DNA from: Neodiprion pinetum
Lineage: Eukaryota > Arthropoda > Insecta > Hymenoptera > Diprionidae
Assembly: GCF_021155775.2 (NCBI RefSeq)
Contig: NC_060233.1
Location: 310,001-374,000, forward strand
Direction: 5' to 3'
Length of the DNA stretch: 64,000 nt
Part shown: one piece after another, positions 38,498 through 51,696 of the stretch
How positions within the stretch are numbered: position 1 is the first letter of the stretch
Layout: every line of letters starts with the position of its first letter
Made by a program: the position numbers and the translations under genes
Notes under the pieces: model-generated
Databases searched by the model: none
What the model saw: the letters and a program-made list of their open reading frames with translations, nothing else
What the model was told of the DNA's origin: nothing

Positions 38498-40292
38498 TTG
38501 ATTGTACGCAATTACCGTCAGCGGGGGCGAGGAGCGGGAAGAGGGGGGAGGGGGGGGGGAGGCAAATGCAAATACACGCAATATACAAGTCAATCCTGTT
38601 CAAGTTTTTTTTCCATTTTCAACTTTACATCAACCGACATGTATTATTAATGTACATAAAAATTGCAGCATGTTTGTTTGTCGTTCGTGAAATAAATACT
38701 TTGCTTTGTCATCAAAAGTTCTCAACGTTAGCCAATTGACATCCTAAACCGCAATCGCGTATGTAACTTAATGTAGCAGTATATAATATAAACTATTGTA
38801 CAGGTACATTGGAAAAAAAAACATAATACCATTTTGTGATTACTGAACCAGTTCAACGTATAAGCTTACGGTTTGAAGAGGGCTGTTTCTCTAGCCTAAG
38901 ATGGAACTTCCACAACGGTAGGCTTTTAAATTATTCATGCGTACATGCTCGAAATTTATTCAAAGTTATCGTCTACGTGATAGGGTCAACAATCGCACGT
39001 GGATCGTCAGTTGAGTTAGGTTCCGCTTTTTTCTCATCAAAGGAATAAAAGTCGATTATTCCCTTAGGTGATTAACCCAACCAGGGGTATAATCTTCAAC
39101 TTCATTCCCTCGTTGCATAATGTGTTATTATTCAGGCAAACAACACGTATCGTCCGAACTATTTTATACTGATTCAACGATAGAATTAGGTATTTCGGGT
39201 CGGGTACATACCTATACCTATAGCTTATACGTAAATTGAAATGAAAATAACAGAGAATGTACTCGATGCTGACGCGAATGTGGACATAAAAATTAATTTT
39301 CCGAATATTACAGGCCGGATTATAAATGCATACACGTTCTCGATCCATTGTATCGATTAGCTGTCGCTTGGGCCGGGACTTGCAACCGCCTCTTGTTGTA
39401 ATTGATACAGGTAAACAAGAAATGACTGCGTGTACATTTACGTACATTGTTAAACTCTTCGTGGTCCTCGTGTGCCTTTCAAGGCACAACCGAAATTTAA
39501 ATCTTGAATTTCTCCGAAATAAATGACGGAAATGAAATTTTTTATCACAGAATTCTTCACACCCTTGACATCGCTAACTTTCGGATGATGTACTATACAC
39601 CCAGATGAATGGCCCTGTTTTTTTCCAATTTTTTGAAAGTCCGCAACACAAACCAGGACGTGTCGTCAACAAAGACTCAAGGGGACACCGACGGTCTGAA
39701 AAACAACTAGGGACACGATTGATTGAACCGATTTATATATGCACATTCTATCACACCTAAATAACTATTCGCAGAAAGGATCATGCAGTAAAAAATGAAC
39801 AGAAATGATGTAACTCTGACTGTTTGCACTAGAACGTTGTGTTGATATAATTTATACTATTTTGACGGTAATGAATTGGCTTAGGTGTAAAATATTAATT
39901 AGGGACAGGAATTGATTCAATTATCTTATCGGTGAAGTGCTGATCGAGCAGCGAATAGCGTGGGCAATGCGATGCGACTCGAAGTTTAAGGTCGACCTCG
40001 TACATAAGTTGCATACTTTTCATACGTAAACCGGGTTCTCTTACACTGGATCATGTGACGCGTTCAGGCAGAGGCTGGAGATAAACTCGGGGGGTTCCAC
40101 CACCTCTCATCCTTAGAACCTTTTGTCATATAAACGTCAAAGCAACAATAAACCCAGCTGTGTGTGCCTTATGCTCCTGCCGAGAACGCGCGAGTAAACT
40201 TACTGCTGGATTTCAAATTGATTGGACTGAAATTCGAAATAGCGTGTTAACAGTTCATTTGTACCGAAAAATTACATTTCACCATCACCGCA
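38498..40292. other. TMEM208 3' UTR and intergenic region
   Basis: TMEM208 poly(A) signal at 38691-38696, and a G-rich purine tract at 38520-38560. Two overlapping unrecognised frames (about 141 codons minus at 39064-39489 and 66 codons plus) have no family resemblance or splice support. I see no gene. Confidence 0.55.
38691..38696 (+). other. Poly(A) signal AATAAA for TMEM208
   Basis: AATAAA about 195 bases after the TMEM208 stop. Confidence 0.6.
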
Positions 40293-43200
40293 ATGACTGG
40301 GATAGTTTTTCTACTGTGCATGTCGTTCGGCCTAATGAACGGTCCAGTTTTCGCCGATAAGAATAAATTGTCTAACGCCAGCTACTCGGAGAGGCAATTA
40401 TGCCTGTCAACCAGCCTCGGATCGCATCAGACATCGCAGGTAGAGAACTCCGACGATTCCCAAAGGGCGGTACCGCTCTCTCGAAGTTCTTCGTGGTGGA
40501 CCGATTTCCCCGTTCTGCCCTTGGTATTCGCTAATTCAAACACTATTCCGGAGGGTCCTTGCAGAAAACAGGTGCAACGGTACCTCAAGGAACTCGCCAA
40601 TTCCACGCTGTGGGCCGTCCAGAGTAAGCTTATTTCGATAATTTCCAATCTTTACCGACGATGCGGGCAACGAGTACGATTGATTTTCCCAGTTTGAAAA
40701 AATTAGAAATGTGATGAATTAGGGGCGCTGCCTGGTGTAACGCATTCAAACTTGCTTAGAACCGAAAACTGGTGATAATAACAGCAGCTTAGCCGTCCAT
40801 CTTTTCACTATTGTTTTTACGTGCGTAACGAGGGGTTGATCATTCATCGATTTCATGTAGGTACACCTAATTTCAAGATTACAAAGATTTCAGTGATTTC
40901 AATAGATTTCAAAAGAGTTTAAAAGATTTCAAAAGATTTCGGATGATTTCAGAGGATTTCAAAGTATTTTTTCAAAGGGGAATTTCAAGAGATTTCAAAG
41001 ATTATAGAAGATTTCAGAAGATTTCTGAAAAAGTGTACACCAGATTTCACCAGCGATTAACCCATTGCTTCATGCCTACGAAACCGCTATAGCAAACGCC
41101 TGATGTTTCCCGCACCGACTATCAGTACAAGTTGTTGCACTGATGTATGTTGTATAATGAGTTAATAAAGGTTACTTAAATTCTCCCAACTCTGCGATGT
41201 ATCAGGGGTTAACAAGCACTTAGTCCGAATTAATCAATCAATTCTTTGGAGTCGTAAATCGACCTTCACTCATACTGAGGATTATTTTTGTACCAATAAG
41301 CAATCGTTGAAGATATTATTGGTAATAAAAATTTTTAATGTAGTTATACCGATTGGTAAAAACTAGGAGATGTAAATATTCTTCGATACTTTTTGTGATC
41401 CTTGCGTAAGTGGGATCGTTATCGATGGAAATTTCAGTGATTACATGATATTTAATTTGATTTATAATTTCGCATCGTCATCAAGCAACGTTTGCATATT
41501 TTCATATACCATACTCATTACGCGCACCGCATTTATGAAACTGCAGAAAAACTAACAGTCAGACGTTGAAGTAATTACGACGCGACCATGAACTGGTTGC
41601 AGATGCATTTATACTTTTGATTCATGATCCTTGAGCATCTCATAACTTTCAGCCTAAAAATGTAACATGATATGAATTGCGAACAATACGTGTGTAACTA
41701 AAGTATCACAATCTCGCTCTGCATCCACGCATAACATAATCTTGTACAAGAGTACAGGTACACCTTATACATATAACGTTATATTCAGATACCAAGTGAG
41801 ATTGTTCCTTGAAGTTTCCTCTTTAATTGAGTTTTTGCATGTATTATCTGTACACATTTTATAACTCGAACAACATCACACTTTTATTAATATTCAATTG
41901 ATTTACACTATCTGACGTCAATGAAACTGGATGCAGGCATCGAGTGCCCACAATAATTATATCTACGGCCAAGCACACGTAAATGTATGCAAATTGTCTG
42001 TTAATGGAATTAAAGAATAGAAGGTTCTCTGTGAATCAATATTATCCAACACAGTAATAAGTTCATGTGTCTCATTATCGTTCATTATCTTATCAAGTAA
42101 TATTATAATCAGCTATATGTTTAGCGAAGTATGGAGGTGATCAACTAAGCAAGATGATATCATAAATTTGAACCATCGCACTTGGACGGTAGAATTTTTT
42201 TTGCTACGTACATACATCCAGTATTAACTACGACTGCGGTGAAGAATGTCAAGGGATAGTTGTACAGGTTGCTGAGTTTTCTGGCGAAAGAAAGAAAAAA
42301 AAAATTTAATTGCTTGCATTGCATGGTCAAGTGAAAAAATACTATTTCAGTGTTCGACGCCTCAACGAAGTATCCAGACGGCGTGCTACACGGTCATACC
42401 AAACATTTGGGAAACTTTGACCAGTGCTACAACTTACGAGCAAAACTTCCGCCGGATGAATTCTCTGACACTGAAGAGCCTGACGAGGTCGAGGGTCGCT
42501 ACTGTTTGGTTCGCTTGCGTTACCAGCGGAAAGGTGTGGTACCGAAACGCCCGGAAATTTTCACCCTCGACTTTGACCCAAATCTATCCGTCTGGAACGC
42601 GATTGACGTAAGCGACTCTCATTACCAAGAGGATTCACTCCCAAGCCCTGCAGCTTTATCGAAGTGAATTATCAAATCAAAGTACACGCATAAGAGTCCC
42701 GTCCATCCTCGTACGTACATACATTTATGACCCTACTTAAAATTTTATTTTGTTTCTACAGTACAGGGGAGACTTTCGCCGTGTCAAACGACACTCTGTG
42801 TACCTGTCGCTTTGCGTTCCGGCTAGCTGCAGCTCTCAAGATGTTGCGGCGGCGTTGACGGATCCTTTAAAGAAGTTGGCGGACGCCCGAGAAATAGACC
42901 TGAATGTTACAGTGAAGCCATCGCTTTGCCAAGCACGTAGCGATGTCCCCAAGGATTTCACCATGGGGTTAAAGGTTTTTCTGTAAGAGAAGTCAAAATT
43001 ACTTTACGCTCTTGATATCCGGAGAGTGGATCGAGCCGACGAACAAGAACATAACGAACAATTTCCCATCCAGTATCATAGTTGTGGCGCTGTGCGTCCT
43101 CGTGGTAGCAGGCTCGTGGTACGACATCAGCATCTATTCTCTGAAGGAACCAGCCAAGAACAACGAACTCGGAGACTTCTTCCTCTGCTTTTCCGCACGA

Positions 43201-46200
43201 CGCAACTTGCGCTCGATTTTTTTCACCGAGAGTTCTCATCGTGGTCTCGATTGCATAAATTTGATCCGTTTCTTCTTCATGGCATGCGTAATATTCGGTC
43301 ACAGATTGATGCAGTACTGCGGCTACCCGCTCGTGGATTCAACGTACCTCGAAAAGGTCAATGCATGTGTCTCGTAGGAGTAATAACAGTGCATCGTACA
43401 TTACGTACCTTATACTCGTTAACAAATCAAGTAACCGACTCGTGTGTAAGCCCTTCCCAGCTAGCACACTTATCCAGAGGCTGGCTGTCATTCGACTACA
43501 AAAAGTCGACTATTTATCGAATTACAAAAATTTCGACGCAATGTTGGCATAAATGAGTCAAAACGTCGGCTATTATTCAATGGCTATGAATCGTCAAAAA
43601 ACTGGACTTAAAGTTGACATGCGGTATACTTCATGTTTACGAATTTCCTCTGAAATGTCGAGTATAAGGTGATTCGACTAGACAACCCGTTGTCACCTTA
43701 TTCCACTTACCACTGGAAAGTCAAGTGAAGGTTTGTGATGTTTTACAGACAAATAATTGTTTATGTGAGCGCATTCATTATGCCGAATGAACGTCAACGT
43801 CTGGTGGCAGTCAGACTGACTAATCGCTACCTCATACTTGACGCCAGATGACTATTAGTCCACGTAATTAGCCAACTTGTAAATTATCGCCTTTTTGTCT
43901 TGACTGCTCACAGTCGACTGAAAACCTAATAATAGTTGGTGCCGAGTGTTGCCTTTACCACAACATTTCAGAGGACATTCGCGCACTCTTAGCCAGTGTA
44001 CAGTGAAACGATAGGCTCGTAATATACCTATCCCCAGTTGACTTGAAATAGTTGACTGATAATTTCTGTCGATACTAAGTCAACTAACAGCCAACAGTGT
44101 GCTACCTGGGACGTTAACTGTGCGATTATCCGGTATTTTCGTTTCGCTCCATCAGGCCTACGCCATACCCTTTTCTTCGATAATATTCAACGGACCGATC
44201 ATCGTCGACGGGTTCTTCGGTGTCGGAGGTCTTCTTCTGGCCTACGGTGTGCTTCGTGAACTTGATCGGAGTAAACGGTTGAATTTCACTGCGCTCATAC
44301 TGATCAGATTTTTACGGTGAGTTCAACGTACGCATATGCAGGCTCTCATATTCATTAACTACACGATGATAAAGAAAGATCTAGAGATAAAGATTCGCTT
44401 CGTATCACGGCAGGTTGACACCTCTTTACATGCTAGTCGTCTTGTTCAATGCTACCCTGATGCCGATGATGGGATCCGGTCCGTACTGGGAAGCCAGAGT
44501 GGGTTTTGAAAGGGATAATTGCGCGAAAAATTGGTGGACTAATCTCTTGTATATTAACAACTACGTACATCCCAACAAGATGGTTAGTATTGCGACGTTC
44601 CAGATGCTCTCTGATCTTCACCATTTTGTCGCAGTCAATGCGTGCATTCTGTTGATCGGACCATAGGTCGTAAGAAATTGACGTGTAACACCTGCTCTAC
44701 GCTTTTTCACAGTGTATGTTTCAATCCTGGTATTTATCGGTGGATTATCACCTTCACATCATGGGACTCTTTGTCTTATGGGCTTATTGGCAACTTCCGA
44801 GAAGACTGGGCTACCCGTTCCTCTGTGGTTTGATCGCATTGGGCATTGCCATTCCCTTCGTCATTACCTATGTTCAGGACCAGCAACCATTATTCCTAGG
44901 ATTGCCTTTGTGAGTAAAATTCACGCCTAGTGATGGAACAATTTAATCATAATCGTAGCCACATCATACAATTCTTTCTCGTCTTCCAGCATGCGGGAAG
45001 CTAGAAATGATCCGTATTTCGTCGGTCACTATATTAAATCACACATGAGAATTGGTCCCTACATGGTTGGCGTATTGGCTGGGGCAATTGTCTACGACCA
45101 TAAAGATGCCACGTGGAGACTCCCCAAGGTAATGATACTAAGAGGAAAAGAAAAAAGAAAACTTGACGACGAGAAATTGAATCCTTGATCATTTCTCTTC
45201 CACAAGGTGTCGTGCCAATACTACTGCCATTCATGTAAAAAAATATATCATTCTGCATTTCAGGGTTGGTCACGATTTCTTTTTATTTTACTGGCAGTCG
45301 GATTCACTGTCATTAGCCAGCATTTGGCTACCAAGTATTTCGACCCCAATAGTGAGCTGCATCCACTTGAGACAGCCGCCTACGCTGGGTTCCACAGAGC
45401 AGCGTTTGCTCTTGGAGTATGTTCGATCGTTGTTCTGATCACAATTGGGGATGGTTTGGGTAGGTTGGAGGATCTTGCAGATTCCGAAACGCGATGGGAA
45501 TTACGTTTTGCTTGGATATACAGGATGGTCAAATGTTTCATTGGTTACATTTTCAGACTTTCATTACAACTTTATGACACCACGCTGGGTCCCACCCCTT
45601 GCGAGACTTACTTACGGTGCTTATCTTGTCCACAATATTAAGCAATCCTACGACGTCGGTGCTACTAGAAGCCCTCGCATATTTGCCATTAACAGCTGCG
45701 TAAGTTATGTTTCACTCGATACATCATATGTAATGCACGTTATGTTGCCATTCATACGTAATTGCGTGGTAGCATAGAGTTGACTTTTTCTTAACGACAT
45801 CGTGTATTGCAAAACGAACGAGCAAGTTTTACAATTTTCCACATTTCAGCTTTGGGAATTCGTGCCAGACATGGTCTACACCTTTGGTATATCTCTGCTG
45901 CTGTCGGTGGTTGTCGAAGGGCCGATACGAAAGATTGAGAAGTTCATACTCACGAAACGACCAACCAAATATCCCGCGGAAGCGTGAGTGTCTTTACAAG
46001 AAATATAAATATAAATAATACATCTTGCATAATACGATAACCGGGTCGGCAAAAGTTCCACCTTCTTGGTACTAGCTGATATAACGGTATATCAGATATA
46101 AATTTCACTATTGCTACTCGATATTGATGACTGGCGTAAAAATTTAGAACATTGTCGCTCTAACTACGGTACAATTGCATCTTATTTTTTTATTTTCAGA

Positions 46201-46233
46201 TCGAATTCCAACGGCATCAAAAAGAGCAACTGA
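40293..46233 (+). CDS. nrf-6-like membrane acyltransferase (NRF + acyltransferase 3 domains)
   Basis: Twelve exons: 40293-40623, 42351-42607, 42762 to about 42974, about 43027-43356, 44156-44316, 44414-44582, 44713-44909, 44990-45128, 45264-45459, 45557-45699, 45850-45983, 46200-46233; about 767 aa. Resembles Nose Resistant to Fluoxetine-6 proteins, a nematode/insect family with an extracellular Cys-containing NRF domain and an O-acyltransferase-type multi-pass domain; substrates are mostly unknown. Signal peptide ends GLMNGPVFA; then the NRF part (ANSTLWAVQMFDAS, VYLSLCVPASC); helices from IIVVALCVLVVAGSWYD; FFMACVIFGHR with the family's conserved GH; VDGFFGVGGLLLAYG; CMFQSWYLSVDYHLH; and ARLTYGAYLVHN near the end. 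The exon 3/4 join is uncertain: 42974/43027 and 42936/43025 both keep frame. The exon 4 donor (GTCAAT) is weak. Insects carry many paralogues, so no gene symbol is given. Confidence 0.85.
40871..41049 (+). repeat. Degenerate 10-bp minisatellite, AAAAGATTTC-type
   Basis: In intron 1 of the nrf-6-like gene, GATTTC recurs about 14 times, mostly at near 10-bp spacing (AAAAGATTTC, GGATGATTTC, AGAGGATTTC), over about 180 bp. The units are degenerate and purine-rich on the plus strand. It has no coding role. Confidence 0.75.
43456..44110. mobile_element. Inverted-repeat element in intron 4 of the nrf-6-like gene
   Basis: The left end CCCAGCTAGCACACT and the right end, read inverted, CCCAGGTAGCACACT differ at one base. 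Both ends then share TGGCTGT and TGACT/CGACT further in; the left end has about 10 extra bases between. The 655-bp interior has many GTCGACT/AGTTGAC blocks and no long open frame. It occupies most of the 799-bp intron. No target-site duplication is obvious. Best explained as a nonautonomous DNA transposon of unknown superfamily, distinct from the 37773/52419 family. Confidence 0.6.
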
Positions 46234-48271
46234 AAATGACCAAAGGCTATAATTATGCGAATTGCCGCTTTGCATATTGTACAATATATGTATAGGTAAA
46301 CTCGTGGTTGGTACATTGATGTTGTAGTGTGAATACTTGCATATACCCTAGTTTGTAATTTCGTATCATGTTATTTTTGTACATAGAATCATTTATCTCG
46401 ATTACCATAGGATTTTTATCTTATACAAATGTCACGTTCTAGTGTTATACCCTGTAATACATGTGATACTTACAGGATTTGGGGTGACCTAGAACAAAGA
46501 TGTGAAATAAAATTTCATAATCAAGTAAGTGGATCGTAGTAAGTTGACACCGAGAAAAACAAGTTACATGTATCAACAAAAATAAATTTGTAGTTGTTAA
46601 GCTTGCACACGTGAACTTAAACAACTGTCGTGTGCAGAATTGTAATCAAATGTATACAAAACTGGGGGGTGAATTTGAGAAAGTTCTGTGCGTAAATTTC
46701 AATAGACGAATAAAAACAAAAGGAATGCCAAAGAAAGAAGAAAACAAATACCGTATTACGCGAATATTTTGATCACCATTTGCTGATTGATCTACAAAAT
46801 TGTGCGAAATTTTCGATTGCTTGCATCACAAGGTGGAACCGTAAATGGCGTCATGAACAATTTAAAACAAATGGCAACTGCGGAACGTGATGAAACTGGA
46901 ATCTGGTTTGGACATCGAAGATGCAAGTAGCGATAAAAAAAACTTTTACCTTGGGTTGCTTTAATGCGATCTACGTGGAGCTAAGTACCTGATTATTCAT
47001 ATCAAGATCTATACGAATAAAAGTACAATACTAGGCTATAAAACATATATATCCCATATGTGTACTGTTCGATATTCAAACACGAAGTGCCCACATTCTT
47101 AAAATTGTATGCAATCCACGTAAATATAATATCCTCTACCTGTACTACAATATCGTAATAATTTTTCACAATGATACAGTCAAGAGTAACATAACAGGAA
47201 ATGATGCAGTTTGCAAATTAAACAAATACGCGCTTTTGTCTCTGGCGCTCGCCATATTTGAACCTGGTGTCGCGTCAAAAAGGTGTGGACAGAAGGAACG
47301 TTTACGGAAGAATTAGTGATAGTCATAAAATTGACCGCTTAAACATGAATATTACACAGTAGATGCGACACTTAGCGTGTTTAGATTTAAAAATTTGCGT
47401 TCATTAGTACGATGCATCGTGTCAACGATCCCGACAACACGTGTGTTTGTGTTGCGTAAATTTGAAGCGTTTCGTCGTTGGTGGTTTCATACGCAAACCG
47501 TTTCAACTTGACCGCGTTAATTTAAGGTAAAAAGGCTGGCAAGGGTAACGTGAACTGCCGATTGCGCACATACGTGTGACCATCGTAACTTGACAGTTGA
47601 AAAGCAGTGAAAAAGGCATGAGTGGTAAACAAGGTCAGGGAACTGTGCACTCTGCCACACCTTGTGTTCTATGGCCGTATAGTGGTTTGAAGGTGTGAAA
47701 TGACTGTTTGAAACAAGTGAAACAGCGGTTACAAAATCGTGCAATATAACCTAAAATCAAGGATGAGTGCAAGAACGACGGTTACTATGATCGAGCAAGA
47801 CTGTAGCGCTGTAACGTGTAAATAGCGCCGTAATACTGGATTGCAACGATGTTTCACCACCGGGTTAGCTTGCAGTAGCTAATTACAATAACCAAGCGAT
47901 ATTTTCCTGTTTCATCGAATCGATATACTCATGTATTATCGTTCCGTATTACAATAATTTTTTTCATGTTCAGAGCGACGTTCATGGTTCTCTGAGGTTA
48001 TGTGAATGGAGTTTTAGTTTCTTACTTTATAGTTAGAACCCGCAGCCAAGTACTTAAATCTATAGTAATGTCACGGGATGCAAGAGAGAAACTTATTTCC
48101 CAAAATAACGGCGACTCTAGAAAATATGAGTTGAGGGTTGATGTTCAGACCTAAGCAACTGTGCAAGGGTATCGAGTTTTGAAACTCGCTCGCTGTTCGG
48201 AAAGTGGCCTAGAAACACAATTGTTTCAAAGCTACAGGTATGATCGTTGCGCCAGGCAAAGTATAGAAAGG
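46234..48271. other. Intergenic region, nrf-6-like 3' UTR to MGAT4 start
   Basis: A poly(A) signal at 46506-46511 serves the upstream gene. The MGAT4 promoter and leader should lie in the right half. In-frame open sequence upstream of the MGAT4 ATG (from 48161) lacks an ATG and contains an acceptor-like CTACAG ending at 48237, so a spliced 5' leader is possible. No other gene seen. Confidence 0.5.
46506..46511 (+). other. Poly(A) signal AATAAA for the nrf-6-like gene
   Basis: AATAAA about 270 bases after the stop codon. Confidence 0.55.
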
Positions 48272-50738
48272 ATGGTGTCGAACGTCGTCACCCTGACTCC
48301 GATACGGCGCCGCTGTCTCTTCCTTCTCATTGTTATATTGGTGCCCTGCTGTATACTGAATCTCATATCTTCACCTGAAATGCATGAGGAAACTTCCCTG
48401 CAGAACAACATAGCGGAGTTGCACGCAAAGCTCCAGCACCTCAACGCCAAGTACATGAACAGTCAGGAGGAGATTAATTTGTTATCGCATCAGCTGTCTC
48501 AACTCTTGGACAGCAGCCATACTCTTCCTGATATCCAGTTTTTGATCAACAACGGTAGCTCCAACAACACCAGCATCAAGTTACCGTCGATTTACAATTT
48601 TTTGCCTCATTTACTATACGATGCTAATAGCCTTCGTCCAGCCTTCTTTCAAGGTAAAGGTCGCACTGGAGCCAGTGTTGTGCTCGGTGTTCCAACCGTC
48701 AAGAGAGAAGTTCAAAGCTACCTGCTCACCACGCTCAAGAACTTGATCGATTTCATGAGCAGTTCAGAAGCAGCTGAAACGATTATCGTTGTATTCGTAG
48801 CTGAGGTGAGAGGATACTATTTATAATTTGTAAAAGCAAAATTTGTTAATGGAACAATTCCTGTATGATTATGCGACAATTGGATTACAAATAATTACAA
48901 ATATTACTGATGGTTTTTTTTTTTTTTTACAGACCGACTTGGAATACGTTGCCTATGTTGCCAAGCAAATAGAGGTTCAGTAAGTTGAATCAGCAAATCA
49001 TATTTACATTATTCGTCATGTGAATACTTGTTTCATTAGGTTCCCCGAAGAGTGTGAAGTTGGACTAATAGAGGTGATATCTCCATCTACGCACTACTAC
49101 CCTGATTTGAGTAAACTTCGTGACACGTTAGGTGACAATCACCAGCGTGTCGTTTGGAGGACCAAACAAAATCTAGACTTTGCATTTCTTATGTCGTATG
49201 CTCGTAATAAAGGGACATTTTACGTTCAACTAGAAGATGATATACTGGCAAAAAAGAGTTTTATAACAACCATGAAATCTTATGCTTTGCGCAAAATTAG
49301 TTCAAGGGAGGAATGGTTTGTACTTGATTTTTGCCAGCTGGGTTTCATAGGTACATTCAAATGCTCTACTTAAAATTAAAGTCATGTAATTGCCATTTTT
49401 CGGTCCCACTTACCGCTAACCGTTTCTGTTATAGGAAAAATGTTCAAATGCGTGGATTTACCTTGGCTTGTACAATTTATCTTGATGTTTCACAATGACA
49501 AGCCTGTGGATTGGTTGCTAGATCATCTAGTGTCTACAAAGGTTTGCAATTTGGACAAAGACAGTGTAAGTGTTCAATTGAATTCATAACATCGTTAATG
49601 GCAATCTAATGTAATGCTTGGATTTTTACATTGCAGAAACATTGTAAGATGGCTAAAGCTGAATTATGGTTGCACTACAAACCGTCGCTCTTTCAACACA
49701 TCGGCACTCATTCTTCGTTGAAAGGAAAAGTACAAAAACTAAAGGTTTGCAGGCAATTCGATAATATTGGTCCAAAGAAAGTTTGTCCAAATCGCGTGAT
49801 AATTATACATGAGATTTCATTAATTTTTGGTTATTCTTCATCAACAGGACAATCAGTTTGGAAAAATAACGCTGTTTTATGGGCACATAAATCCTGACGC
49901 GACAGTGGAAACGCAAATAAAGCCCTATAAACAATACACCTTGCAAAAAGCATACAAAGGCGAATCATTCTTCTGGGGGCTTTTGCCGCAGCCGGGAGAC
50001 CATTTGCGTTTCAAGTTCATTGATCCAATTTTTATAAAGAAGTGTGCATTTTACTATTATAACTTTATATGATACTGTATTCGATTACATCATTCAAACA
50101 CGAATTGAACTTAATGTCCAACTTTATTATGAACAATATTTTCCACAGATATTTGTTCCGTAGTGGGAATGCGGAGCATCCATTGGATCGATTTTATAAC
50201 ACTACTGTTGAAGTTTTGCCTGCAGATTTTGTATCGATCAATAGAAGTGCAAACAACGTTACGGAGGATGGTTACATCATCATAGGTGCTTATACCGTAC
50301 CTATTACATTGCCTGAACAGAAATATTATTAATCACATTCGATATTTTTCTCTAGGTAAATTTGATACGCTCGGAGTAGCCGAAGGTACGGTGGACAGCG
50401 GTTTAGGCAAAATAGCGGTATTACGTCTGACTGTTCATAGCGAGAGTGACAACTGGGCTATTCTTTCTGAGGTGCGTAAAAATCATATCCTTGCATACGT
50501 GCAGTTTGACTTTACTGTTTGTTTTCGGCCTCATGATTTGAATTACTCAAACCACGAGGAAATACTTGCATATTTACCATAAACTGATTCGTAATGAGTC
50601 GTTTTTTAGTAGTCGTCATTTAAGGAGATGGCATTTGTCAGTTTGCAGTGTTTTACGCTTATTTATCATATTCGAGATCTAAATGAATTTTTTCGTAATT
50701 ACACGCAGATACACATTGTGGAGGAGCAGCCGAGCTGA
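48272..50738 (+). CDS. MGAT4: MGAT4, alpha-1,3-mannosyl-glycoprotein 4-beta-N-acetylglucosaminyltransferase
   Basis: Nine exons: 48272-48805, 48933-48979, 49040-49350, 49435-49565, 49637-49744, 49848-50041, 50149-50285, 50356-50471, 50709-50738; total 535 aa, the same as human MGAT4A. The enzyme adds a beta-1,4-GlcNAc branch to the alpha-1,3 mannose arm of N-glycans in the Golgi. Type II topology: a short cytoplasmic tail with RRR, then a signal anchor (CLFLLIVILVPCCILNLI, about 15-32), a coiled-coil-like stem (LHAKLQHLNAKYMNSQEEI) and the GT54 catalytic domain. Catalytic-domain landmarks are ASVVLGVPTVKREVQSYL, QNLDFAFLMSYARNKG, the metal-binding FYVQLEDDI, WFVLDFCQLGFIGKMF and HYKPSLFQHIGTHSSLKGK. 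The late domain (YLFRSGNAEHPLDRF) and the short last exon ending EEQPS complete it. ATG 48272 is chosen because the frame upstream lacks an ATG. Vertebrate A/B paralogues are equally related. Convergent with the P450. Confidence 0.95.
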
Positions 50739-51696
50739 CACGCAGAAGGAGAATCTCGCCGATTTTTTCGTTACTGAACTCATTTATTACACATAAACAC
50801 ATATACAAATAATTTATTTACATGCCAGATATATGTATACCTATAATAATATTTCGTATGTATTTCGCACCAATGTATAGTATTTTTATTCTGAAGAGGC
50901 AAAAAGTGATTGGAAATATGTATACATATAACAGATTTACATGTGTATGTGCATATATATATATATATATTACAGATATAATTCTTAATGTTGATGTAGA
51001 TAAAAGATTCTATGATGGGTTTAATTTCCAACACATGTTCGACACGTACTTAGGCGACATAAGGTACAGTCGTTTGTTGCATATAATTTTTGAGATTTAT
51101 TTATTTCTTACTTGTTTTATTTTGTTTTACATTATTGTGGTTAATTTTGTCTGGATATTTTATGATCTGTATGAGAAATTGCATTTTTTTTCGCCATTCC
51201 GAGTACCCGATGTAGGTATTTGGTGATTATACAACTGTACATATTATGTAATTTCGTTAACAGTTCTTGATAGTTTAATAATCGCAAACCATATTTACTG
51301 CAGTTTTTGCAAAAATAGTTTTTATGTGCGTTAACAATTGTCTTTCGCGAGATCTGAACAAAAAATTATATGGATGTATTTTAATAAGATTAATTGAAAT
51401 TTTATGAAGATAAGATGATGTTTGGAACAAAGCTTATATTGAATAAACCACTTCTCTACTGTGGGTAAATTTTATGCTTCTAAACTTGACCTCTATAATT
51501 ATTATTTTCGTACATCTCCCGATCCTGCGACTTTTATAACTGACGAAAATTTAGGCATGTACCTATCCCTGCATTTACCAATGAACATACATACATGCGT
51601 GCTTTGTCACTCCCTTTTGCAGATATTTCTTTAAAAGTTGCAACCTCGGTATTGAATCCAAGTAACGAAACGTAGCCACCACCGTAGGAAAAGCGT
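50739..51696. other. 3' region between convergent MGAT4 and P450 genes
   Basis: Contains an AT dinucleotide run near 50953-50970 and an AATAAA at 51442-51447 that could serve MGAT4. Two opposite short frames (134 and 84 codons around 50780-51226) are AT-driven and unrecognised. No gene supported. Confidence 0.55.
51442..51447 (+). other. Candidate poly(A) signal AATAAA for MGAT4
   Basis: AATAAA about 700 bases past the MGAT4 stop. The distance makes it tentative. Confidence 0.4.

Noticed and set aside
39064..39489. 141-codon minus-strand frame between TMEM208 and the nrf-6-like gene
   Set aside because: Composition is unlike the confirmed genes, there is no recognisable motif, and a plus-strand frame overlaps it. 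Likely chance.
50822..51226. 134-codon plus-strand frame after MGAT4
   Set aside because: Rich in Y, I, F and C from an AT-dinucleotide and T-rich region. It follows the MGAT4 stop and has no family match.
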